Of a DNA stretch of 64,000 bases, positions 25,031-37,721 are shown piece by piece. Numbering within the stretch: the stretch's first letter is position 1; each line of letters opens with the position of its first letter. The position numbers and the translations under genes were made by a program. The notes below the pieces were generated by a model. It saw only the letters and a program-made list of their open reading frames with translations. It was not told the DNA's origin and ran no database searches. This DNA is from Rhabdornis inornatus (lineage: Eukaryota > Chordata > Aves > Passeriformes > Rhabdornithidae), in contig VWZS01008810.1 of NCBI GenBank assembly GCA_013397075.1, forward strand, positions 682,001 to 746,000. Reading direction: 5' to 3'.

Positions 25031-28000
25031 AGTTCCCCACTCTAATTTACCCTATCCCAAACCATCCCCATACTTTGTTACCCAAGTATTACTACATGCT
25101 TGCTGGAAAACATAGCTAAATTAACCTTGCTAAGGTCCTTAAACTTTCTGTGGTTCTACTAATACTATTATATAGGTGTTTGTCTTTACATGCAATATAA
25201 CGTATTAATAAAATATAAAAGAATGTCTATATTGACCAGATGAAAAAGGAAAAAAATAACTTGGTTAAGGAATATAATTGCTGAGTTCCTAAAATATTCG
25301 TTTATATAAGTTTTCTCATATTTATATAAATGCACACAAATATATATATATATGAGAGAAAGAATGTTAATACCAAACCAGATTATATTTTCATATACAC
25401 AAAAACATATTTCTTAATATAAAACTAATGCAGTCTGGTGTGCTTTTCATCTTTTAAATGTTAAGTATGTGACACAAAGTAATTAATTGACTGGAAAACA
25501 TTAAAAACTGTATCTTTGTTAGTGTGTAAATGGAAAAAAGTCTGTGTTGTCAATGGAATGAACCCCATAGGATTCAGATGGGATCTGGATCAAGCTAAAC
25601 ATCCAAATTTGGTAATTAAGCAAAAAAATATTTACCTAACAACATTTTTGGTTAACCCCAGATTTCAGATCTTTTTACTTTATATGATTTCAAACAGTTG
25701 TGCTATGAGCCTTGGGACAGAAAACACTAAAAAGAAATTCAGCCTTTGCTATCTAAGAACACTACACACATTAGGACATTAAACTATTTCCTCAGTTGAA
25801 AGATACGACCTGTGGACCTAATCATGGCTAATTTAAAGCTGAGAATTTGATTAAGGGTGACAGTTCAATACACTTTTCTTTTTCTGTTCCATGGATTTAA
25901 AGAATAATTACAGCAAGAGAAAACACATGGGGCTAAAACACATCTAAGGTCAAGTTACATCAAGAATGAATTTGGCTTAACTTAATGAATCATGCTGACA
26001 AATGAAAAACAGAAGTATGATTACAGTGAAAGAGTAACACTGCTTTAATTATTGAGATGCCAGGTAGAAAATTCAAAAGATTAGGAGATTAAATGGACAT
26101 TTAAAAACCTAAAACTAGAGGAGACAAAAATCAGATCAAAAAACCCATGTCAACTACAGCTATGCATATATGATTACTTATAAGATTTTAAAATATCAGT
26201 ATATTTCCAGGATCTTGTGCAGGCAGATACACCAGATTTTATCTGTGTATCAGTTACAAAATATCGGTTACCAAAAAAAGAAAGTCTGAATGTCAAAGCA
26301 GTGAGAAGCGTGACCATTCTGCAAAACCCAACTGAGAGTTACTCAGTAGTCAGTCATCCAAAGCCTTAATCCCAGGACAGCAGAAGCCAGATAGGTGTGA
26401 AACTTTTTGATGAGAACTACTCTCCCAGAGTCTGCAATTTGGCCTGTCTCTGGTTCCAAGTGCAGAATCTCTCTCTTATTGTCATAAGTCATAAGAGTAG
26501 GACATATGAACATTTTTCAGCAGAACACTGGACAGGGATGGAGGGGCAGAAAATTTGCCTGTTCAGGCACTCTATGCCTTCACTCCTGATACTGAGAATG
26601 AACAAAACATTATTATATTTGCTATTCTAAAGAAATAACACTGCAATCCAAAGAAAAATATTGAAAATAAAATGGCAATCTGAAACACCCCAGTGTGTTC
26701 TAATATATGAAGCTGTTGACCTCAGTTATGTCTTCTAGGCTCATCTATTCCTTACTGACAAATAAGGAATAAAAAACATATATATTGGAAAAAAAAGAGA
26801 AAAAAGCAAGATTTTAGCCTACTGTCAAGGCAGAATAAGAAGTGAAATGACCATTCTACAGCTACTCTAACAATTCCTACAGCAATCACTGTTGTAGTCA
26901 TCCTTAAAAACTGTTCATTAGGAGCCCCACAAATACCTTAGAGCATTACATTTTGACTTAAAAGATGATGAATAAAAGTTAGCTAAGAATGCACCAGTGA
27001 CAAGTATGGAGTAAAGCTTGTTCTTTGTTACAACTGAATGTTTTTATTTAACAACTTAATAGATAGAAAGTTTTTAAAACTCATCCTAAAGTTCCTACAC
27101 AATTAAAACTAGCCATATTTCATGAAACGGGACTGTTCACCTCTCATGCAATTCTGAGGACATGTTTACATAGAACTTTATACAAATTTATGATCATTAC
27201 TTTGTTGCATAACCCAGCACTGTTGGAACATTGGCTAAAGCTTTGTCAGATGAAGAAAAGGCAGATCATTTTATAGCTACCACACACAAAACAAAAGCTA
27301 GAAAAAGCTTTGATGCCTGCCTGGAATAACACAAGACCATTAGTAAATAAAATCCTATTAGAAACATCAGATCCTGGGATTATCCATAATTGCTTAGCAG
27401 TTTTATTGAAAAGTAAGCCAGAACCAAGTTCAATCAAAACTCTATTTGAGAATGTCACCTATATTTAGATTTAAAGGCAGGAAATAACACAAAACCTGTC
27501 AGGATAGCAAGAAACTGTCTTTTTTAAACATTCTTTGGGAGGTGACACATTGGATTTTTCCTTACAAAGTACCTCTGCCTTCACTCTCTCCTTATCAAAT
27601 GCTCCCCCTTAAATAAGCTCAAACAGAAGTGAAGGAGACATTCAAATCACTACCCCTCTTTTCCTTACAACTTCAAAACTCCTCTGTGACCAGTGACCAC
27701 ACAACTCCTCACATTTTAGTGCATTGATTGGTATGGAACTATTCAAAATATTTTTAAAGTTTAAGGTAGAAAAACAATGTTTGAAAACTGAGACATTAAT
27801 TATGAGCTTCCTTTTTGAAACACAAGCATGTGTTTCCATTATGTCTGCTCTTAGCTAAGAGCTAGGTGATTGGCATGTAGTGGCAAACTGATACACCAAC
27901 AGCCCCAGACACCCCAGTTTTATCCTCTAGATTTTACATAATCTTAGTGTTCTAATTAGTCCATATCACATAGACCACATATATGAAGCACATATGCCTT

Positions 28001-28349
28001 TGCTATACCAAAGAATTCCTTAGTCACGAACAATATTCTTTGTCCTTCTTACCCACCTTCTGAGAGATTTCTCAGATTTCTAAGAAAGTCCAAATAGCTT
28101 ATTTGATGTTGGCCAATACAGGGACATGGGCCAAATATGCCAGTAAACTGCATACAGCACACTGTAAGGCATGCCACAGCTTAGGGGTTTTTATTTTTTT
28201 CACATGCAAATACATGCCTATACTTTAAAAGGAAAAAGCACTGGAGAAAATAACCATCACCAGTATAAGCACTATCCACGTCTTTCATGCAGACTCAGTT
28301 TAAATGTAAAACAAAATGCAGAAAAATAAAATAATAAAAGGTCACTTAC

Positions 28350-28400
28350 ATTAGCATTTTCTGCATTAAAAAAAAAAAAAAAAGAAAAAAAGAAAAAAAA
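28350..28400 (-). other. STAU2: Candidate 11-nt microexon with polypyrimidine tract (unproven)
   Basis: On the minus strand a T-rich tract of about 36 nt (28367-28400) is followed by TTAATGCAG, then the 11 bases AAAATGCTAAT (28360-28350), then GTAAGTG. Acceptor, branch-side tract and donor all fit splice consensus. Inclusion between exons E and F would add 11 nt and produce an in-frame TGA five codons on. It may equally be a chance arrangement around an A-rich repeat. Confidence 0.25.
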
Positions 28401-29110
28401 CCAGCTTGAAAATCTGGTGCTTCCTACCACAACAGTGCTAGATTTTTACAACAAGGTTTTGTAAGAACTTTCTCGTCAGAAAAAAATTCCTGTTAGTATC
28501 ACTCATTCTCCCATAGTTACTTCACTGATAGCACTGGAGCTATTCCAAATGCTCTTTATTACTTCAGGTAAACAAAGGTGTCAGAAGTGGGTTCATAGAT
28601 AAAATCATATGAACAAACAAAAAAACTCATGAAAGCTTAAGTAGAAATAGATAAGTGAAACAGAATCAGAGTGGAAGATATTCATGACTTTCTGAAAAAA
28701 GTACATTGAAGTTGAAATGTTTCAATTGGAACTTTTCTAGTGTATGAATGCCAACAGTTAAAGCAAAGACTTTGGCTAACTCTTTTGAAGATTATTTCAA
28801 ATCAGATTGAGTGTGGCTATAGATTCTAATCCCACTGCTCTGTACAGAAGATGGTTTAACTGTCTTTCTGCCATCCAAGTGTTTGCAACCAAATATTAGA
28901 TCTCTAAAAGTTCTCAAAGAGCATCTATTTTACCAGTAGAAAGTCACTGTCTTAGATTTTGATACACTGACTTTTTTTTTATTATTTCCATGAATATGAA
29001 ATTAATTTTTTTGATATATGAATATTATCTGCGTTGAGTTTTAGTGGTACCTTTTTTAATACTTTCTTAGCAAGACAAATATGTAACACAGATAAAAATG
29101 TAACACATAC

Positions 29111-29218
29111 CTCGAAAGTGACAGGTATATTGCGCTTCAAAGCAATTTCAAACACTACGCTGATCTCAGATTTATTTGCATCTTTATCTTCTTCTGACTC
29201 TTTTCCTGTTTCTCCATT
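29111..29218 (-). CDS. STAU2: STAU2 exon E: acidic linker and first part of dsRBD3 (residues 191-226)
   Basis: A symmetric exon of 108 nt, phase 0 at both ends: acceptor GCATCATTTTCAG and donor GAG|GTATGTG (29110). It encodes NGETGKESEEDKDANK, an acidic, probably disordered linker, followed by SEISVVFEIALKRNIPVTFE (207-226), which gives helix alpha1 and the start of strand beta1 of dsRBD3. dsRBD3 is the main RNA-binding domain of Staufen proteins. The acceptor has only a short pyrimidine run, which suggests a modest-strength splice site. Skipping this exon would keep the frame but destroy dsRBD3. Confidence 0.96.
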
Positions 29219-29639
29219 CTGAAAATGATGCATACATAATCATACTACAATTCTTAGAAGATCAACAAAATATAATATCTTCTCCAGCCAATTTCTCAAA
29301 GACTTTTGAAGTCTCCTGTCAGGCTGTAAATCAGCATTTGTACATCCGTCTCAGCACCCCATTATCAGACATTTGCTGACTGAAGCCATATATATTGTGC
29401 TTATGCTTCACAACAAAGAAACACATACACATTACATTATAAATTAATTATAAACAGCAAAATAATGTTGATGGATGTTAGTCTTCTTAATGACATGGAT
29501 AACAACTGTCTGAGTACACATTTGTGACAAACATGAGGATCAAACAGATCCTTTGACCCGTTTCTCAGGCTCTCTGTGGGTACCCCTTCTAAGCAAGGAA
29601 GAAATCTGTACTTCTTGGAAAGTACAGAAGACTGTACTT

Positions 29640-30200
29640 CTCTCAGAAGAAATTCAGTCAATCACCCCCACACTCTGACTGGGTCACCAGGTTACAGGTG
29701 TCCTCAGCAGGTCCAGCTGGTTAATGGCCCCTCCATCAACTTCCCTCTGGGAGTTATGACCAGTGTGAAAAGGTAGTGACAGAGAACAGCTTGCTCAACA
29801 AAGAATATTATTTATTTATCCATAGGAACAAACAGAGAGGCAAAGAGATTAAAAAACAAACGGCACATGAAACATTATTCTGCCTAAAATTCAGCTTTAC
29901 TTTCCTCTTCAGGTAAACCTACATTTTCTCACACAACCATCAGCACCGGGATCAGTCAGAGTTTTGCCTTTTGCAACTACTGCCTTTGGTGTTTGTCCCC
30001 CAGGCCACACTTCCTTAGTTCTCACAGGCTTCACTTCCAGCTACTTTCAAACTGCAAAGCTCTCAAGTACTTGAAACTGGGATCTCTCAACAACCATGTA
30101 ACCTTGGCCAGGCTCCTAATTTTTATTAGTGGAGGTAAACATCAAAGACACTTGGGCTGAATTAGGTGGATTCCTGCAGAGCTCCCATCTTACATAACAA
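29640..30200 (-). repeat. Possible LTR-like or unclassified repeat block
   Basis: The composition differs from the flanks (alternating GC-richer and AT-rich parts), and on the minus strand it carries an AATAAA-type signal (in 'gataaataaataatattc' near 29801-29818). This arrangement is seen in old retroviral LTRs. I could not define terminal TG..CA ends or a target duplication, so the class is uncertain. Confidence 0.22.
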
Positions 30201-32143
30201 AGTCTGATCCAAATCTTCAGCCACCAGTACAGCTACAAAATCCAGATACCACAGTTCTAAAACAACATTAAAAAAGCACTAAGTTCTTCACATTAAAATG
30301 AAATTGATTAATCTTTTATCTACCTTTTTTTAAACTCTCATTATATTAATCTTTAAGATAACACAGGGCCAAAAATTCAGCACTCAGCTACAGCATGCAG
30401 ACATGGAACACCTTTTGTCTCCTGAAATTGTTGCAAAATTTTGATTCTGAAAAAAGCCATTTACATGCCTGATATTGATCTGGAGCTAAATACAAAACAA
30501 AAATATTATAAAGTTTACAGAACCTCCAGGAAAAAAAGGGTGCTGTGCAAAATGATAACAAGGGTAGTTAAAATGAATCTATGTAGGACCTCTAGCTCAT
30601 TTCATTCAAGGAAATGTAAAGTATCACTGAAATCAAGAATGTAGATCATTACTTACAGGACAGGCAAAGCACTGACTTGGTTCACTGAGAAAGATCAGCA
30701 GAGTTAAAAGGACAATATTTAAAAGTAAAAAATGTTTGGGGATATAAAGAACTGGATAAGACTCTTCTGTAAAAAATCCTCAGTGAGAATATTACTTAGT
30801 ATTGTATTCAATTAAGTTTGTGCTTTATAAAGGACACTGAAAGTCTAAGAAGGTGGCAAAAAAAACAAAAAAAAGCCCAAAGAATGAGCTACTGATTAGA
30901 AAAAACAACTTTGTGCTGGGACGCTATGAAAACAATCTGTTCTATAAAAAGATTCAAAAATACTTAAGAATAATCTGTAAGTGTACGTGTGGGAGAGATT
31001 TTTGGTATATGTTAGTTACATTTAGCAAACATAAGAAAATACCAATTAAATAGAAAATGAAACTAATTGAATTCTAAAATAAATGCCTCACAAATTATCT
31101 TTGAAATGGAAAATAATCAAACACTAGTATAATTTACATAAAATAATATAATGCCCACTGTACTATCAGCAAGCCTTCGAGTCAAAAATGTTAAGGCTTT
31201 CTAGCTGTACTCTAATTTAACTAGATATGTATAGACTAAACTAGAAATTATAGTTTAAAAAATTTTCATGATTAATGAAAATCATCTGTCCGGAAAAACC
31301 CTCATTGTCCCTTCTGCCCTTACAATTTCACTCCCTGCATATTTTTTTGCCAAACATAGTAGAGAACCTAATAGTGAGTGGAGAAAAGTGAGGATCAAGG
31401 CTTAGACCTTAGTACTGAGCAATTAAGTTTCAAGCCTTAGGAAGATAAAATATGCTCAGGAGTGTCTCAGGTACTTTGGATTTAAATTTGATCCTCATTC
31501 CCACAACTGACACTTCAATTGTAAGGCCTTTCTTAGCCTCACATCTATGAGGCAGCTGAGGTGCTTTGGCAGACACACAATAGCTCTTTGTGAAAGCACA
31601 TTCACCAGCAGCCCTGCCCTTTTGGCTGATTGCTTCTTGCTTCTGCTCACCTTATGCTCTTCTACACACTTGCACAATTACATATTAAGATGGCAATACT
31701 CCTTTTCAGTGGTCTAATGTGGACAAAAGATTTTATCCTTATTAATTTTTTTCTAATAAAAGGAAAAAAGGACAGCTTGAAATGGAAGAAGAATATACAG
31801 AAGGCTGCATTAAGGATGGCCATGAAGGCCAAAAGATAGACCTATGTAAGAAAGAACTGCGCTATATTCCATGGATCCCATTCCAGTCAAGTTCACTGAG
31901 TTACTAATGGGATTACTAGATGGGTACCAGCAGGTCTGTCCTTGCTCCCTCAGGAGCACACGATCAGTGACTGGGGAAGAAAGAAGCTCAACCTCATAAT
32001 GTGATTGAGGCCAGCCAAAGTATGATGTGTACTAGCTCTGATCCATGCCCGATGTTCGAGGAGTGATGAATCAATCATCTTCCATAGATAAGCAAGCTGG
32101 TCAGTTTTGCTGAAGGAAAAAATTTTACTAAGATGGACCATGT

Positions 32144-32198
32144 CCCATGGTGAGAGCACAGCCCACCACTGCATGGTGGGGTGCGCACTTCCCATGGG
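32144..32198. repeat. GC-rich nested stem
   Basis: An inner perfect 7-bp stem, cccacca (32162-32168) with tggtggg (32174-32180) around ctgca, is enclosed by a second 7-bp pair, cccatgg (32144-32150) with ccatggg (32192-32198). The sequences between are only partly complementary. It is probably an incidental hairpin in a GC-richer patch. Confidence 0.75.
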
Positions 32199-32741
32199 CA
32201 GCAGCAGGGAGGAGCCTGAACCTTGGCACCATGAAGCCCTTAAACTCTCTTTTAACCAGTCTCCAGTTCTCTGGAGAGCTACACTCAACTCTACACAGTG
32301 CAATACCTTGTAGTCCCTCCATCTAGCCTTCTCCAGTCACCTACAGCTCTAACCCACGAAGTGACAGAGGTGTTTTTCATGACTAACCTGCAACCAGTGC
32401 CCCTTAACCTCAGCATAAGCAAGCCACAGAGATTTACTTGACTTAGGATTCAATTTAGTCTCCTACAAACACACACCTGCTATTGAGAACCTACAGTATC
32501 CCAAGTGGTCTTCAGCTGCTCCCAGAGGTCTTGCAAGTATTTGGCTTCTTTGACTGGGAAACATTATTATATTTTTGCTTTCAATTTAGAAAGATTATTC
32601 TGAGAATATTTTTTCTGTTCAATATTTTTTTAAATATGACACAACGTTTTAATTTTTAAGCAGCAATATATGTCACTTAAAGACATAGCAGTGAAAAAGC
32701 AAGTTCTTTAAAAAAGAAAGAAAGTTTCCTGAAGCACAGAC

Positions 32742-32901
32742 CTGAGGTAATTTTTCTGGAATAGGCTCATTCTGAAGAGCTTGAAGGGCCTTCATTGCAG
32801 CATTATGTCTAGCAGCTTGACGAGTCTTTCCTTCACCAAAAAACTCACTGTTGCCAACAGTTAACTGGACATAGAAAATTTTAGGCACTGGGCAGTGATA
32901 C
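32742..32901 (-). CDS. STAU2: STAU2 exon D: second half of dsRBD2 (residues 137 end to 190)
   Basis: After acceptor GACTTCCTTCCAG the exon completes Arg137 and encodes YHCPVPKIFYVQLTVGNSEF and onward to EKLPQ190. It leaves in phase 0 at CAG|GTCTGTG (32741), a donor departing from the GTRAGT consensus at +3. It carries beta2 and beta3 of dsRBD2 (KIFYVQLTVGNSEFFGEG, 144-161) and helix alpha2, GKTRQAARHNAAMKALQAL (161-179), with the conserved AA pair. It is separated from exon C by the largest intron in the window, 23.4 kb. Length and split codon agree exactly with the family (53 full codons plus one base). Confidence 0.96.
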
Positions 32902-33973
32902 CTGGAAGGAAGTCACGAAAAGAAAACAACAATACAAGTTAGGAATTTTACCCATCCATTTAATGTAAAACAGAGTACTGTTTGGGGATAAAACATTATC
33001 TTTTCTCCCAGAATAAGACCCAGTACTCAAATACATGGACTGCTCCTCAGCAAGGCAGTTGGTAACTCTGACAGCAGCTCCTATGTGCAAACCAGCTCTT
33101 CACCTACATTTGTGGAACTCTGCAATGAGCTCTACTATTTATCAGTCTAACAGCCTAGCTCTACTCTCTACCTGGGTTGAGTCTTGAGAAGACAAAACCT
33201 AAGGAGAATCAAAAACTCCAGTGGAAGCCCTGCCTGTGAGACAACTCTTGTTCCACAGACAAGTGGCATGGAGGAAGAAGGATTGTGAGGTTGTTCATGT
33301 GATACCTGTCATCATAGCTCAGCTCTAAGGGACAACAAAGTCAGATGACAGAGAATATACCTAGCAGAAATGGAACCTCCCTTGACAAATAACTTGTTCG
33401 TATTTTATAGCAATGTAAGAAAGCCCAGGATTCCAGGATTCCATAAGCATGCACAAAAGCAAGGTCCATCAAAACAAAACTAGATTGACTCCAACTAGAT
33501 TCAATCAAACACATTACTATAATTTTCCTTATTCCTCTTAAAGGATCCTTTTTAAAGTGTGCTCTCTCCACTTTCATCTGTAGACATGGATGGCAACTTC
33601 TTTACATTAAGACTTTCTGAATTTTCATTAATAATTGTAACCCAGTCATTTCAACTGTAAAACAAAATACAAAGTTTACCAGAGAGCAGCACACTTCAGA
33701 ACCAGACAAGTGTGAATAAGTACTCTGGCCTCAATGTCCCTGAACTTTGTGCTTAATTCTAAAAATACATTTATATTGAAAGAGCCAAGCATAACACTGG
33801 CTCCAACATGCCTCTGGCTACAGGGCCTTGGAAGAGTGAGCTAAATTGCCTTTACAACATGCAAAAAGTGGGTATTTACTTTGCTTTCTTGTTTACAGTT
33901 TAACACACTAATCAAGAATTATTAAGGCCTGGAAATGCTTTTGCTTATGTAACATTTTCATAAAATTATATAA

Positions 33974-34190
33974 TAACTCCTGCTGGAAAGGCTTCTGGAG
34001 GTTATCTGGTCCAAAGCAGCATGGTTAAGACTCGAAGTTACACTGTCTTGTTCAGGCCTTGCCCAAGGTATTGTGGAGGTCTCCAAGGATGAAGATTCCA
34101 CAACACCTCTGGATGACCTGTTCTAGTGTTGGACCACATTTTCTGGAAAACTATTACAAAGTTCATACATGCCTAATGAAATTCAAACAC
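33974..34190 (-). mobile_element. CR1 LINE fragment, reverse orientation
   Basis: The plus strand carries the reverse CR1 3' pattern in diverged form: 'tgctggaaaggcttctggag', 'gttatctggtccaa', 'caaggatgaagattccacaa', 'cacctctggatgacctgttc' and 'aaagttcatacatgcctaat'. No coding sequence is intact. The right border is uncertain. Confidence 0.68.
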
Positions 34191-35857
34191 TTGGCACTAA
34201 TGTTGTTGCAGACTTGCAGATGGAGCATAAATCTTCCTCCCAATGCCAAAAATTATCAGCTTCCAGCTTTTGCCATCACAGGAATCCCAGTTTCCCAGCC
34301 CAATTAGCTCTGACTCTCCCTGCTCCTCCTTTGGTATGGCTGGGAACTCATGCTCTTGTACTTGCAGGGTCTTAGAGTAGATCCAGATGATCTCTTACTC
34401 ATTGATCTAGTGATGCCAGCAGTTTGTTGACATCTTCCTGCATCTTCATTACTTGGTAACACAAATTCTCTGACACAGTACACCTCCTGCAGACAAGACC
34501 ACTATCTCTACAGCCTAGCTAGAGCTCTGGAGCTAGCTATGACTCAAAGTCTCTGATGTACCAGGAGAGCTGCTCCAGATGGTTCTAGGAACTGTGCGAG
34601 TTGGTGCACCACCAGCACTGCTGAGCACAATCCCATCCTCAGCAGAGTTTCTGACTCCCTTCTGCATCATCTGCTGTGCAATCTGCTGTGTCTGCTGGCT
34701 GTCTCAGGGAACAGTGCTCTAGGCCCTGCACTTACATGTGCTCTTCCCCAGTACTTGCTGAGAGGGTGCTTGACCCTCTCTAATCAGGAGATGACTGGAA
34801 GGAAAGCCCAATGCAGCTTTTGACCAGGAGAAGCTGACAGAGCTTACTGGCAGCTGCTAGAGTTTGTTAGAAGCCACAGCCTCCTGTACTTCTCTTTTCC
34901 CTGCAGCAACAGGTACTCCCAAGTTCCTCGAAGAGTTCCAGGAATCTTTGCACCATCCCAAAAGATGTAGAACTGGAAATGGCTGCTGCTTAGCACAAGA
35001 CAAGCTGTGTCATGCAAAAGCAGCAGGCACCTTGATAGCATGTCCCACCTCATTACTTCACAATCCTCTTTAAATAGAAAGAAATGAGCTAGTGCTGTTA
35101 GCAACTACCTAGATTTAGATATAATATCCGTAAAAAGTTCCTGTTTCTTGTTGAGTTACTAGACCTACCTTTCTCTCCTAGGCATGCAAAGGAGGAAAGC
35201 ACATGAACTTAATCCACTTTATAAACTCAAATCCCACAACAGGCCTTCTTTTTTTCCCCTCTCCCCTCCCCACCTTTTCTTTTAAAGAGTGTTTAGGGAG
35301 CTATTTATGTGATAATAAGGAAAAATGATATTCAGCCTGTGGCTCTAGAGCCTCATGCAGCTCTTTGGCATTGCCAGAATGATTAGGCTTTTACATGGTT
35401 TTGATTAAATTTTTCTTGCTCTCCTTGGCCTCAAGCAGAGTTGTAACAGAGCACTGATAATATGAACATTGCCAGGAAAATGCAAAGGAACACCTGAAAT
35501 CCTCAGAAAATGAACTAAATCTGTGAGGCTACTGGCTTCTCTACAACAAGGAGCATGTCAAAGGAAACAATATCCTACTCTTTTCAGTGGTGAGGACAGA
35601 GACTATATTAACAAAAGCCTCAAAAGTAATCACAGTATTACAGTCAGAAAGTACAGTGTGACAGTTAAACTGAGTTTTAATAATGAATGATTCATGTAAA
35701 GAACAAGCCCACACAAAGGTAAAATGTTGTACCTGCCACTGATTATTAACAAACCTTCCTAGGATACTACATATGAGTTATTAGAAAGGGCTGAAAGCAT
35801 TAGCAATCTTTGGAATATTTATACAGAATTTAGTGATTATTCTGCAATAACATACCA

Positions 35858-35925
35858 GCACAATATTTTCCATCATAAGAACATCTACATGGCACAATAT
35901 TTTCCATCATAAGAACATCTACAGG
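35858..35925. repeat. 34-bp tandem duplication
   Basis: Two adjacent 34-bp units (35858-35891 and 35892-35925), beginning gcacaatattttccatcata and ending ctacatg or ctacagg, differ at a single base. This indicates a fairly recent duplication or slippage event. Confidence 0.95.
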
Positions 35926-37183
35926 GCAGCTCTACACTCCTCAGTCCTCTGTCACTCTGTTCAGCCACAGAACAGAAACAGTTAGGATTTCGAAAAGTAA
36001 CCCCTCACATATGGACTCATTAGATCTCTAAAAGTTTTTAAATTTTTTTTTTTTTTTTAGAAAATATGCATCTTCCTGCATTCTACATGGCAGCTACAAA
36101 TGCTAAGATTTTCCTTGGAGAAAATTCATATGTAAAAGAGATATTCATATCAGTGATACTGGCACTCCTCAGAACGTAAGCTGACCAACACAGCCAAATG
36201 ACAGAAATAAGACTAGAAAACAACAAAAGGGTACGTGAAATGATATATTCAGTTGGATTAAAACAAAGTGTGCTAACAGATAATACACAATCAGTCACAT
36301 ATAACCTATAAAAACAAGCTCATTTTCATCTGGCTCTTCTGCACATTTGAGATTCTCTAAAAGATCCTTCAAATAAGACGTCTGGAAAGCAGGTTCCCTT
36401 TATTCCCTCTAAGTTCTCAGCATCAGAAACCTACTTTTTAGCTAATGCCACTAGAATAGTCAACCTGAAAAAGGATATTTGCTCTATGAATGTGACCTTG
36501 GATGTCAAGTTTCAGCAATGAGTAAATATTTACAACTAGTTATAAACCCCTAAAAATAGGGGTTCATAACAGAAATGCTGACAGACCTCAACTAAGTTGG
36601 TGTGAGTGGGCGCCACTATAATTAAATAAATCACCAAGGTCTGCTGACAATTAGAAAACTCATTTTGGTTTGCCACAGAGACAAACAAAAATTCTGTTCA
36701 TTATAATTTTACTGGAATATGATGTCATAACATGTAAGCATACTGAAACAATCTGCTGCTTTTCTAGCCAAAATATTAATTGCATACTAAGGAGCCCTTG
36801 GGGCCTCTTCCTTTTTGGCCATCAAATCCACACACACAAAGACAAATAAAGTATTAGTACATAAGTTATGTGTTCATACTGCATTTCCTGCATTTCTCTG
36901 GATTCCTCAATGCCATAAATGTTTTTGATAAATATTGTTACTTTCTTCTTGGAAAGGGAAAAAAAGCAAGTGCAAGATGCAGCTCACAGAAACCAGGAAG
37001 TTTATTTAGATTTAGCCTAATGTTAAAAAGTCAGTGAAGTTTTCTCTAAATTCTAATGGTCAACACATCCTTCAACTAAGTAAAAAAGAACAAATAAAGC
37101 CAATTACTTCCCCACTACACAAGTGTTACAGGAACTACTACCTTATTCCCATTCCATAATGCAAACTGAAGAGGAACCGGGAC

Positions 37184-37221
37184 CATATTTTAGTGGCCAA
37201 GATAAAGGCCACTAAAATATG
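37184..37221. repeat. Perfect 15-bp inverted repeat with 8-nt loop
   Basis: catattttagtggcc (37184-37198) and ggccactaaaatatg (37207-37221) are exact reverse complements around aagataaa. This is a much better stem than expected in random intron sequence. It has no terminator-like role in an animal gene; it may be the tip of a palindromic element or a local inverted duplication. Confidence 0.93.
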
Positions 37222-37721
37222 AGCTACAACACAGTATGGGAAAGTCATTCTTCAGATGCCAGCTCTGCTGAAAGGGTCATTCTCTGCACTTTTTCTATCT
37301 GGCTCCTTTTCCACATGAAGTCAATCAAGCTGGCAGCCCTGCTGGCACTGTTTAATCAGGAAAATGCTGTGAGCTTTGTGAGTGGATGGATAGAGAGCCA
37401 CAGACCATGCAGGGGAGTAGGAAACAGCATTTGCTGTGAACAACTTTTTCTCTGTAACATTTGAAATTTCTCTAGGGGAGCAAGTTGCTTAGTACAGCTG
37501 TTCCCTGGCTATATCCTATTTTCCTAAGCAGCCCATTAGCCACGTGCATTTCTTACAGATGTGAGTTCTCTGTTTTGAAGAAGGAAACATCCAGTATAGT
37601 CACTTTTGTCTTCACACAGTGAACCTTCTGGTTCTTTCAGCAGATCCACAACAACACCTGGGAACAAAGAGGCTCTCTTTTCCAAGTACTCTTTTTGAGA
37701 ACTACACTCCATTATTCTTGA

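Larger units (their letters stand above)
23213..29110 (-). other. STAU2: STAU2 intron between exons E and F
   Basis: About 5.9 kb. It contains a CA/TG microsatellite (24017-24069), a GC-richer unclassified block (24842-25030), a TA run (25340-25353) and an A-rich/T-rich tract with splice-like flanks (28343-28400). Nothing coding is supported. Confidence 0.85.
29219..32741 (-). other. STAU2: STAU2 intron between exons D and E
   Basis: About 3.5 kb. The 29640-30200 part looks repeat-like (listed separately) and 32144-32198 can fold into a GC-rich stem. Otherwise it is AT-rich, without recognised elements or coding capacity. Confidence 0.83.

Noticed and set aside
31950..32303. Open frame of 117 codons on the minus strand with another on the plus strand
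   Set aside because: The paired frames arise from a GC-rich hairpin patch; no protein family recognised.
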